Assembly (NCBI GenBank): GCA_016839385.1
Contig: JAEOUK010000232.1
Coordinates: forward strand, 1-7,379
Source: Promethearchaeota archaeon
GTDB lineage: Archaea; Asgardarchaeota; Lokiarchaeia; Sigynarchaeales; MK-D1
Length of the DNA: 7,379 nt
Reading direction: 5' to 3'
The position numbers were made by a program, and so were the translations under genes. Positions 1 through 6,280 of the stretch are shown piece by piece; position 1 is the stretch's first letter, and each line of letters starts with the position of its first letter. The notes under the pieces were generated by a model. The model did no database searches, was not told where the DNA came from, and worked only from the letters and a program-made list of their open reading frames with translations.

Positions 1-2
1 AT

Positions 3-746
3 GAAGTTACCATTAACACTGCTTCGGTATTTGGACTAATTGAATTGGATGTGCAAAAAGCTAGAGAAAAAATAACATTGATTGAGGTTCAAAAAAGTAT
101 TAAATTATCATTTACTGGATGGCTCATCAAATGTATAGCCCAAGCTGTAATGAAACATAAAGAAGTGCAAGCGTATCGACTTAAGCGTAATAAACTCATC
201 ATTTTTGAAAATGTACATGTCAGAGCATTAGTAGAAAGAACTACAACTTCTGGAAAAAAGGTTCCTATCACTCATGTAATAAAATATGCAAATACAAAAT
301 CAGTTCTAGATATCACAAATGAAATTCGAGAGATTCAAGAGAAAGAAGTGAAGGAAAAAAATCAATTTGTGAAAAATACGAATGATATCTATATTAAAAT
401 CTTTAATTTGTTACCAAAATTCATCCGAAGGATGATTATAAAAAAGAAAGCATCTGACCCCTTCTTTTTCATTGAAGGATCCGGAACGGTAGGAGTCACA
501 TCTGTAGGTATGTTTAGCAAAAATATTTCCGGATGGGCTCTTCCATTTTCTGCAAGCACGTTAGACATTGCTGTGGGAGGAATAAAAGCCAAACCTATCA
601 TTGTGGGTGGAAAACTGGAGGAACATGAATTTCTAAATTTAACTATTCAATTCGACCATGATATTGTAGATGGAGCTCCTGCAACTCGTTTCATATCATC
701 CCTTTCAGAATTAATAGAAATAGGCTACGGATTAGAAATTGACTGA
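3..746 (+). CDS. 2-oxoacid dehydrogenase E2-type acyltransferase catalytic domain protein (5' end cut by window)
   Basis: This is the C-terminal 247 residues of a chloramphenicol-acetyltransferase-fold E2 domain. In dehydrogenase complexes this domain moves an acyl group from lipoamide to CoA. The frame stays open to the left edge, and the residues before the first possible start (TTG at 45) already match the family strand ending GLIELDVQKAR, so the gene begins outside the window. The catalytic motif HDIVDG (His codon 657-659, Asp codon 669-671) is intact. The segment GTVGVTSVGMF (about 484-516) matches the place of the usual T-x-S/T-N-L-G active-site loop. The end at the family's normal C-terminus and the long basic insert IRRMIIKKKASDPFFF resemble stand-alone E2-like proteins rather than a full lipoyl-E2, but a lipoyl domain upstream cannot be excluded. 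Two T6 tracts follow the stop. The fold is secure; the physiological acyl substrate is unknown. Confidence 0.88.
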   Translation, partial: EVTINTASVFGLIELDVQKAREKITLIEVQKSIKLSFTGWLIKCIAQAVMKHKEVQAYRLKRNKLIIFENVHVRALVERTTTSGKKVPITHVIKYANTKSVLDITNEIREIQEKEVKEKNQFVKNTNDIYIKIFNLLPKFIRRMIIKKKASDPFFFIEGSGTVGVTSVGMFSKNISGWALPFSASTLDIAVGGIKAKPIIVGGKLEEHEFLNLTIQFDHDIVDGAPATRFISSLSELIEIGYGLEID

Positions 747-757
747 ATTCGATACAA

Positions 758-799
758 TTTTTTGAATGTAATTAATCAAATGGCAGATGCAGATTTTTT
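758..799 (+). terminator. Tandem oligo-T tracts after the E2-like gene
   Basis: Two uninterrupted T6 runs (758-763 and 794-799) lie 12 and 48 nt after the stop codon of the acyltransferase gene. Archaeal RNA polymerase terminates at oligo-T stretches without needing a strong hairpin, so these are reasonable terminator candidates. In so AT-rich a genome such runs can occur by chance. Confidence 0.4.
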
Positions 800-960
800 C
801 TAATGGCAAAATTTTGTGGATGAATAGACTCGACTCATTTAAGATCTAAATGTATTACCGTGATATTATTAAAGATACGCTGCTCCGTCAAAAATCTATG
901 ATGAGACGTTTCGGTTTTACTTATAGTGTTTTCTTAGAATCTTTCTAATCGAATTGAACC

Positions 961-973
961 ATAATAGATATAA
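961..973 (+). promoter_or_regulatory. TATA-like promoter element of the 118-residue gene
   Basis: ATAATAGATATAA is an A/T-only box apart from one G. Its centre lies about 63 nt before the ATG at 1030, so a start site about 27 nt downstream would give a leader of roughly 36 nt that includes the AGAGG ribosome-binding motif. It directly abuts the inverted repeat at 972-990. The call rests on spacing and composition only. Confidence 0.3.
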
Positions 974-990
974 CAAATGGATCATTTGTT
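972..990. promoter_or_regulatory. Perfect 8-bp inverted repeat (candidate operator or hairpin)
   Basis: AACAAATG (972-979), a 3-nt spacer GAT, then CATTTGTT (983-990) form a perfect dyad, followed by TTCTT. It sits between the TATA-like box and the inferred start site of the gene at 1030, the position expected for a repressor operator in archaea. Alternatively, read as RNA it is a stem with a 3-nt loop followed by a T-rich run, which would suit a terminator. The symmetry is seen directly; the role is inferred. Confidence 0.4.
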
Positions 991-1029
991 TTCTTAGTCG
1001 ACAAAAATTTGATCCACCAGAGGATACAC

Positions 1030-1386
1030 ATGCAAAAAAACAGTTTAATACCCCATGAGGATATAAGTGTGCTTGCCTTGCGCCTCTACCGCAAAAACGA
1101 GAACTATGACAAAATGATTCATGAACTAGCTCGACTGTGCAAGATACTACAACTGAACTTAGATTTAAATGGTTGCGCTGACGACGCGTGGGTAGATGTG
1201 AATGTATTTAGTACTATTGATGAGATGAAAACTAAGTTAAGACACGATTCTCTTCAAGAACCCATTGAAGAAGAGGTAAACGAACTCGCAAAAACGTTGA
1301 AAGAGTACAAACCAGAAAAATCCAAGCTGCACTGGTTCATAGCTGAGAAAACTTTAGTTCTCGAGAAATTAAAATCCTTATTTTAG
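1030..1386 (+). CDS. Uncharacterised 118-residue helical protein
   Basis: I do not recognise this protein. The ATG at 1030 is chosen because AGAGG (1019-1023) lies six bases upstream, a good ribosome-binding distance; an in-frame TTG at 1009 would add seven residues but swallow that site. The product is soluble, with no signal peptide, membrane segment or metal-binding cysteine cluster (only two Cys). It looks mostly alpha-helical: an N-terminal amphipathic stretch (about residues 10-35), a short middle part with DDAWVDVNVFS that could be beta strand, and a charged C-terminal half rich in Glu and Lys (about 60-118) that may be a coiled coil. It is a single gene: 643 bp separate the flanking genes and it has its own candidate promoter, operator-like dyad and terminator. 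The open frame, start signals and isolated setting support a real gene, though family and function remain unknown. Confidence 0.65.
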   Translation: MQKNSLIPHEDISVLALRLYRKNENYDKMIHELARLCKILQLNLDLNGCADDAWVDVNVFSTIDEMKTKLRHDSLQEPIEEEVNELAKTLKEYKPEKSKLHWFIAEKTLVLEKLKSLF

Positions 1387-1387
1387 A

Positions 1388-1415
1388 AGAGAATATTCTC
1401 TACTTCTTTCTTTTT
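1388..1415 (+). terminator. 14-bp palindrome plus T-rich run after the 118-residue gene
   Basis: AGAGAATATTCTCT (1388-1401) is a perfect palindrome two bases after the stop codon, and two further outer pairs can form past an A-A mismatch (AG at 1385-1386 with CT at 1403-1404). It is followed by a pyrimidine run ending in T5 (1411-1415). The stem-plus-T arrangement fits a transcription terminator; a protein-binding site is the alternative. Confidence 0.45.
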
Positions 1416-1556
1416 ATATATTTCCTAATTCAGTACCATTTATACAACTATTTCATCCCCCATACATGTTCGTTTTGGTTTATTACTTAAGGAAATCTCA
1501 AAAACCACTTTCACAAAGACAATATTCATTATCTAGAAATTAATATTTATTCTAAC

Positions 1557-2444
1557 ATGGACATTACACTTCTATTTCTCATACTTGTAATAGGCGGTCG
1601 AGTTTTTTTACTCGGGTATGAGCGAATAGAGTTTCGAAAAGCTGGGGAGAATCAGGATCCAACAGTATCTACATTTCTTTTATTTGCGATTGCAGGCGTT
1701 ATGCTATTACCAATGCTCGTATTTGCATCATTTGAAGGAGCAGAAGGAGTTTTGTATGCATTAATCTCAGGGACCGTTTATTCAGTTGCATTTGTGTTGT
1801 ATGTCTACGTATTGTCTAATTATGACGTGTCTTTAGTATCACCATTGTACAACTTCAATGTATTGTTTCTGTTTGTATTGTCCATTATTTTTCTAAGTGA
1901 ATTTGCTTTGAATACGTTTTGGTTTAGATTAGGTGGAATTTTACTCTTGTTTATTGGAACTAGCTTACTTGATATTAAACACTCCCTAAAAGCATCAATA
2001 AAAGCGGTGTTTTCAAATAAAGGATGCTTACTAATGATATTTGTAAGTTTGTTAATAGCAATTGGGAGAGTCATTGATGGATTATTTGTAAAATACACAC
2101 CCGATCCATTTCTCTATGCAATAATTCAATATTGGGTAATCTCTTTGTATTTATTTATCTTCATTTTAGCTACTAATAAATTAAAACTAATTAAAACGAC
2201 TATTTTATCAAATTACAAGCATTTTCTACTAGGTTCTTTTGCAAACGGATATTCATACATGCTATTACTTATCTCAATATCACTTTTTGGTTTAGATATT
2301 TCCATTGCAGAGCCTTTATCAATGTTATCACTCCTTGTAACAATGGGACTTTCTGCATGGATTTTAAAAGAAAAAATCAAAGGTCGAGTATTAGGTGCTA
2401 TACTGATGCTTATCGGTAGTATATTGCTTGTGTTGAATTTCTAA
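1557..2444 (+). CDS. EamA/DMT-superfamily transporter, ten membrane helices
   Basis: This 295-residue integral membrane protein has the length and architecture of the drug/metabolite transporter superfamily, whose EamA members export or import small metabolites. About ten hydrophobic segments are visible (near residues 3-20, 37-58, 65-88, 91-113, 121-138, 156-174, 184-205, 222-244, 248-270, 275-293). The two halves repeat: VSLVSPLYNF (91-100) with Glu115 and a glycine-containing final helix in the first, ISIAEPLSML (249-258) with Glu272 and GAILMLIGSILLV (280-292) in the second. This tandem EamA duplication is the main evidence. A basic loop (KHSLKASIKA, 141-150) joins the halves. The ATG at 1557 has no Shine-Dalgarno motif upstream, so the message may be leaderless. 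The AN1-TPR gene begins about 58 bp downstream but has its own candidate promoter. The substrate cannot be told from sequence. Confidence 0.85.
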   Translation: MDITLLFLILVIGGRVFLLGYERIEFRKAGENQDPTVSTFLLFAIAGVMLLPMLVFASFEGAEGVLYALISGTVYSVAFVLYVYVLSNYDVSLVSPLYNFNVLFLFVLSIIFLSEFALNTFWFRLGGILLLFIGTSLLDIKHSLKASIKAVFSNKGCLLMIFVSLLIAIGRVIDGLFVKYTPDPFLYAIIQYWVISLYLFIFILATNKLKLIKTTILSNYKHFLLGSFANGYSYMLLLISISLFGLDISIAEPLSMLSLLVTMGLSAWILKEKIKGRVLGAILMLIGSILLVLNF

Positions 2445-2468
2445 GCGTTATCCTTGTTTATTTCGTTT

Positions 2469-2484
2469 GAAAAACTTATTATTT
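2469..2484 (+). promoter_or_regulatory. BRE/TATA-like element of the AN1-TPR gene
   Basis: GAAAAACTTATTATTT combines an A-run suited to TFB binding with an A/T-rich TATA-like box. Its box centre (about 2479) lies some 25 bp before the ATG at 2503, so transcription could begin at or next to that ATG. A near-identical string, GTAAAAACTTTATT, precedes the alanyl-tRNA editing gene at 6281-6294, which strengthens the promoter reading. Confidence 0.45.
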
Positions 2485-2502
2485 GCAGAAATTGTTATTA
2501 TA

Positions 2503-3549
2503 ATGTGGGGTATTGCTAACGTGCAACGTTGTTACTTTTGTAATTCGATTATACTCGCTAGGAAATCGCGAAAATGTCCTTTATGTGGGGAGTATTTCTG
2601 CACATTCCATAGGCATTTTTGGAACCATGAGTGTATTTCTATTCCGAAACGAAAGAAACAGTTGCTAATGGATTTTTCTACATCTCATAATACACCAAAG
2701 AACTTGAATGTAAAAAAGCTCCTACTATTAATCGAAGAAGAGCAACGAACCAATTACGTCCTCTATCAGGATAAAATTGCTCAGATTTATTCAAAACTTT
2801 CTCGTCCAGGTCTTGCTATTGAGAAATATGCAGATATTTTAGAATTTTGGACGGATAATCCTGAAATTTTCCACAAAATCGCATATGAATATGGGCGATT
2901 GAAAGATTATGAACAGAGTATTTCTTTTCAACAAAAAGCTCAAGAATTTGATCCTATTAACGAAGAATACATGGAAATGCTAAAAGTCTACAATCTCCAA
3001 CTGATTAAACAAAAACGAATTAAAACTCGTATATTGCGAAAAAAACTACAGAAATATGCTATCACTTGCATGAAATCTGCTGAACGTTTTATACGAAAAC
3101 GAGAATTGTCAGAAGCATTAGAAGTTTTACATTATGGTTTAGCTGCAACTGCTCGATATTATGATCTATATGGAGAGACTCTCTTTTTGAATAATATTGC
3201 TCATGTTTATAGTCTCCAAGAAGATTATGAACAAGCTTTGTCTACATACGAAGTTGCGTTGGATATTGCAGAAAATAAACTGTATGATCATGAAGTTGCT
3301 GACATGATAAGGCTAAACATGGAAGATATGGAGAGTTTTCAGAAAGGTATGTTCCTTCAAGTAAAAGATCAATCGACATTCATGAATTTCACAACACTTA
3401 TGAATAAACATTGGAAACGCATAAATCGGCCTGAATTTGAAGAAGAAATAAAACATCTCCCTCAAATTGTTCAACAGAAACTTCTAGATTACAAGAAGTT
3501 ACTAAATGAGATAATGGATGAAGCAAAAGAGCAAAAAGATGAGGATTAG
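2503..3549 (+). CDS. AN1-type zinc finger protein with TPR repeats
   Basis: Numbered from the ATG at 2503 (348 residues), the N-terminus has Cys10, Cys13, Cys25, Cys28, Cys33, His36, His42 and Cys44. The spacing C-x2-C-x11-C-x2-C-x4-C-x2-H-x5-H-x-C is exactly the AN1 finger, which binds two zinc ions. In eukaryotes AN1 proteins act in ubiquitin, proteasome and stress pathways. After a basic linker come two pairs of TPR-like helical hairpins (about 86-119 and 120-153, with RLKDYEQSISFQQKAQEFDP; about 186-219 and 224-258, with LQEDYEQALSTYEVALDIAE), a protein-binding scaffold. The tail is charged and ends in an acidic KEQKDED. There is no signal peptide or membrane segment, so it should be cytosolic. 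An upstream TTG (2467) would overlap the promoter-like element; a GTG at 2521, ten bases after GTGGGG, would still keep all zinc ligands. It is probably a zinc-dependent adaptor; partner unknown. Confidence 0.85.
   Translation: MWGIANVQRCYFCNSIILARKSRKCPLCGEYFCTFHRHFWNHECISIPKRKKQLLMDFSTSHNTPKNLNVKKLLLLIEEEQRTNYVLYQDKIAQIYSKLSRPGLAIEKYADILEFWTDNPEIFHKIAYEYGRLKDYEQSISFQQKAQEFDPINEEYMEMLKVYNLQLIKQKRIKTRILRKKLQKYAITCMKSAERFIRKRELSEALEVLHYGLAATARYYDLYGETLFLNNIAHVYSLQEDYEQALSTYEVALDIAENKLYDHEVADMIRLNMEDMESFQKGMFLQVKDQSTFMNFTTLMNKHWKRINRPEFEEEIKHLPQIVQQKLLDYKKLLNEIMDEAKEQKDED
3525..3537 (-). terminator. Candidate oligo-T terminator of the ABCE1 operon inside the AN1-TPR gene end
   Basis: Read on the minus strand, T5 (3537-3533) and T4 (3528-3525) runs lie 13-26 nt after the ABCE1 stop codon. 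They fall within the last codons of the convergent AN1-TPR gene, where they encode Lys on the other strand, so coding constraint could also explain them. Confidence 0.25.
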
Positions 3550-3550
3550 G

Positions 3551-5368
3551 TCAATTATTTGTCATTCGAATGTAGTAATACTCATCATTAACCCTTTGTT
3601 TCACATCCTTTTTAGAACCCTTCTTGTTAATTCGAGCTCGTCCCGTTTCATCATCTCGTCGAAATGTAATATCAAGAGATTTTAAAAAGGTGTTCATGCC
3701 ATCATGTTTGGTTAACGGACCTATTGTATAACCATTAACACCAGGATCTCCAAGAAATATTAATAATCGATCCGCTAATGAGTCGATGATTTGAATATCA
3801 TGCTCAATTGCAATTGTTGTTGAATCAGTTCGTTTTGTGTGAGAACGAATTATTTCAGCAATCTTCAATCGTTCTTCCACATCAAGATATGCACTTGGTT
3901 CATCAATCAAGTAGAGATTTGCATCTTTTGACAAGCAAGCAGCTAGATATGTACGCTGAAGTTGCCCTCCTGATAATTTTGATACCGGTTTATTAAAAAA
4001 AGAATCTACTCCTAGAGGTTGATAGAGTTCTTGAATGAGTTGATAATCGTGAATGTATTTCTTCGAATAATTTGTTATGAATTCCTCAACAGTGCCTTCA
4101 AAATCAGGAGTAATATACTGGGGTTTATAGGAAATTGAATACTGATTGTACAAGTCCCAGTTGTTATCATCTGGTTTGAGTTGTCCTACCAAAATCTTGA
4201 AGAAAGTTGTCTTTCCCAGACCATTTTGGCCTACAATTCCCAGAACTTCATTCTCATAAAGAGTTCCAGGTCCAATTTCTATCTTGAATGATTCGAAAGT
4301 TTTAGTTAATTTCGACCATTGAGCAAACACTCTTGCATTTGCCCACGTTCTCCCTGATACGGTTTTTCTAAACCGAATCTTATTTTCTCTAAATTCTGTA
4401 TTATCTGAAGTAATGAATCCATTTAGATAGGTGTTGATCCCGTTTTTCACATTCAAAATCCGTGAGATAATTCCGAATTTATTTGGTTCACCATAAAATA
4501 AATGCACGATATCACTCATATAATCAAGAATTGCTAGATCGTGATCGACAACAAGGAACGCTTTATCATCCTCCTTTAGCTTTTGAAGCACTTCTGCCAA
4601 ATCTATGCGTTTTTTAACATCTAGAAATGTGCAAGGTTCATCAATTAAAACAACATTTGCTTCAGTCAATAATACATTAGCAATTGAAAATCGCTGTAAT
4701 TCTCCTCCTGAGCATTGCTCCAGATATCTATCCTCAATACTAGCAATATCCAAAGCATCCATAATTTGATTGTAATGAGGATGATGTTCATTAAGAGAAA
4801 GGATTTCATGAATTTTTTTATCTTTATATTTTTTGAAAAGGATTCGTAAAACTTGTCTCTTGTAGCTAATGTTTGGATTTTTCAAAAAGTGATTCCGTAG
4901 ATTGTTATCTTTTATATTTTGCGCAATTATTTCCCAATCAGAAGTTGAGTTAATATCCCCGAAATTTGGAACTAAGGTTTTACTTAATATATTCATTATG
5001 GTGGATTTTCCAATTCCATTTGGACCCACTAACCCCGTAACTTTTCCCTTTGTCAAAGTGGGTAGCTGATAGAGTCTGAAACCTGACGTATATCGATGTA
5101 TCTGTAACTGAGTAGGATCTTCTTCAACGAACTTCTTAACATAAATTGCATCCCGAGGACAACGATTCACACAAATCCCACATTGTATGCATATTCCACT
5201 GTGAATGATAACTTGATTTGTTGATTTCTTGAAATCGATTGCGGGAAATACTTTCTTCTTTCCTTTTAATTTTCGGTTAGTGATGTTAACAGGGCAATCT
5301 TTTATGCAAGGACGACCACAGGAATTATATGTGCATTTTGAGTAATCCACAAGATAAGCTTTTTTCAT
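3551..5368 (-). CDS. ABCE1/Rli1 ribosome recycling ATPase
   Basis: ABCE1 splits post-termination ribosomes into subunits together with the release factor or its relative Pelota, using ATP and two [4Fe-4S] clusters. The 605 residues show the whole family architecture. The ferredoxin-like domain has all eight ligands: Cys12, 17, 21, 25 and Cys60, 63, 66, 70. NBD1 has the HRYTSGFRLYQLP loop, Walker A GPNGIGKST (115-123), signature CSGGELQR (219-226), Walker B with Asp243/Glu244 and switch His276. NBD2 has Walker A GQNGLGKTT (380-388), Q-loop Gln417, signature LSGGQLQR (465-472), Walker B Asp489/Glu490 and switch His523. The end, with GMNTFLKSLDITFRR and EYYYI, is the usual ABCE1 tail. The ATG at 5368 follows GTGA at a six-base distance. 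It lies 11 nt behind the radical SAM gene, so the two are probably co-transcribed. Slight changes from consensus are Cys219 for Leu and Gln469 for Glu. Confidence 0.97.
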   Translation of the reverse strand: MKKAYLVDYSKCTYNSCGRPCIKDCPVNITNRKLKGKKKVFPAIDFKKSTNQVIIHSGICIQCGICVNRCPRDAIYVKKFVEEDPTQLQIHRYTSGFRLYQLPTLTKGKVTGLVGPNGIGKSTIMNILSKTLVPNFGDINSTSDWEIIAQNIKDNNLRNHFLKNPNISYKRQVLRILFKKYKDKKIHEILSLNEHHPHYNQIMDALDIASIEDRYLEQCSGGELQRFSIANVLLTEANVVLIDEPCTFLDVKKRIDLAEVLQKLKEDDKAFLVVDHDLAILDYMSDIVHLFYGEPNKFGIISRILNVKNGINTYLNGFITSDNTEFRENKIRFRKTVSGRTWANARVFAQWSKLTKTFESFKIEIGPGTLYENEVLGIVGQNGLGKTTFFKILVGQLKPDDNNWDLYNQYSISYKPQYITPDFEGTVEEFITNYSKKYIHDYQLIQELYQPLGVDSFFNKPVSKLSGGQLQRTYLAACLSKDANLYLIDEPSAYLDVEERLKIAEIIRSHTKRTDSTTIAIEHDIQIIDSLADRLLIFLGDPGVNGYTIGPLTKHDGMNTFLKSLDITFRRDDETGRARINKKGSKKDVKQRVNDEYYYIRMTNN

Positions 5369-5379
5369 AGAATTTCACG

Positions 5380-6270
5380 TCACATATGTTCCAACCATTT
5401 TGGTTCCATTTGCTGAATTATCGAATCATTTATCATGCTGTTCAATTCTTCAATAATGTGCTCTCGATCTATAGAAATATTCTTCGATTTAAGCGTACAA
5501 TAATTTGAGACGTGATCATTATACATTTCCGATGTAACATTAGGACCTAATTGAGAGATAATGTTTCTTTCTTCTTTTAAAACATCAACTGGTTTCATTA
5601 CTTTAAATGTTCCATTTTGTACATCTATCCATAGTGGACTTGATGGAATGACATTTAATGTGCGAAACCTGAAAATAGTGGGATTGATTTCAGTAAGTAC
5701 ACGCGCAGTTTCTTTTACATGTTCTTCTGAGTGAACATAGCTACCTAATCCAAGGATAACATACAAGGAAAGATTTATTCCAGCGTTCAAAAGTCGTTTT
5801 CCGACAGATATTATTGTCTTGTTGTTTGTGCCCTTTTTCATCAATCTAAGGACTGTGTTACTGCCACTCTCCAATCCCATATAAACAATGTCTAAGCCTG
5901 CTTTTTTTAATTTAACAAGATCATCATCAGTCTTTCTAACTATGTCTAAAGCTTTTGAATATGCGCTTAACCTTTCTAATTTCTTGAAACGGTTTTTTAT
6001 ATGACTTAAAATTTTAACGAGGTATTCATTTGGAGCACTGGTAGGATTTCCATTTCCTAAAAATACCCATTTGTGATTAGGATAGGTATCCGCTAAACAA
6101 TCAATTTCCCGTAAAACATCTTCTAAAGGACGAATTGCGTAATCTTGAACCCCCTTGTAAACTCCGCAAAACTTACATTGGTTCCATGAACAACCTCCTG
6201 TTATAGCAATTAATATGGAGTAAGCTTCAATTGGAGGTCGGATGATGATGAAACGGGGGTCAATAGACAT
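5380..6270 (-). CDS. Radical SAM enzyme of unknown substrate (COG1032-like)
   Basis: From the ATG at 6270 (296 residues) the protein opens with RPPIEAYSILIAITGGCSWN, typical of a radical SAM group related to the Elp3/MiaB/NifB fold. Cys27, Cys32 and Cys35 (GCSWNQCKFC) would hold the [4Fe-4S] cluster that cleaves SAM; the spacing is C-x4-C-x2-C, one residue longer than the textbook motif. VFLGNGNP (69-76) occupies the place of the GGE motif, and GLESG (132-136) and ILGLGS (172-177) are further core strands. No TRAM, B12-binding or SPASM domain is seen. A longer frame from 6366 exists, but its extra 32 residues overlap the divergent gene and promoter and do not look like the family, so 6270 is preferred; it has a weak TGAG motif upstream. 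The stop lies 11 nt before ABCE1. The substrate is unknown; a tRNA or translation-related target is only suggested by the neighbours. Confidence 0.85.
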   Translation of the reverse strand: MSIDPRFIIIRPPIEAYSILIAITGGCSWNQCKFCGVYKGVQDYAIRPLEDVLREIDCLADTYPNHKWVFLGNGNPTSAPNEYLVKILSHIKNRFKKLERLSAYSKALDIVRKTDDDLVKLKKAGLDIVYMGLESGSNTVLRLMKKGTNNKTIISVGKRLLNAGINLSLYVILGLGSYVHSEEHVKETARVLTEINPTIFRFRTLNVIPSSPLWIDVQNGTFKVMKPVDVLKEERNIISQLGPNVTSEMYNDHVSNYCTLKSKNISIDREHIIEELNSMINDSIIQQMEPKWLEHM

Positions 6271-6280
6271 TGAAATCTCA

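Larger units (their letters stand above)
747..1029. other. Intergenic region with oligo-T tracts, TATA-like element and inverted repeat
   Basis: This 283-bp gap holds no recognisable protein or structured RNA gene. It contains the two T6 tracts near its left end, a short tandem repeat of GACTC (827-836), a 32-codon ATG-to-TAA reading frame at 850-948 that has no clear ribosome binding site, a TATA-like stretch at 961-973 and a perfect inverted repeat at 972-990. I see no tRNA cloverleaf or CCA/anticodon signals. The right-hand 70 bp look like the promoter of the gene at 1030. Confidence 0.6.

Noticed and set aside
89..601. Two minus-strand open frames (89-271 and 389-601)
   Set aside because: Both are antisense to the E2-like acyltransferase domain and encode no recognisable motif.
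747..1008. Possible tRNA or structured RNA in the left intergenic region
   Set aside because: No cloverleaf, TPsiC-like string or other recognisable RNA fold was found; only short AT-rich dyads are present.
1820..2098. Minus-strand open frame of 92 codons
   Set aside because: It is antisense to the conserved central part of the EamA transporter, with no ribosome binding site or recognisable product.
2467..2502. TTG start giving 12 extra residues on the AN1-TPR protein
   Set aside because: These codons coincide with the BRE/TATA-like element, encode a hydrophobic stretch unrelated to the finger, and lack a ribosome binding site.
1557..3549. Transporter and AN1-TPR genes as a single operon
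   Set aside because: They share a strand and are close, but a good promoter-like element sits between them and the functions have no evident link; co-transcription remains possible but unsupported.
3808..3996. Plus-strand open frame of 62 codons
   Set aside because: It is antisense to the second nucleotide-binding domain of ABCE1, including its signature motif and Walker B, and is a by-product of that coding sequence.
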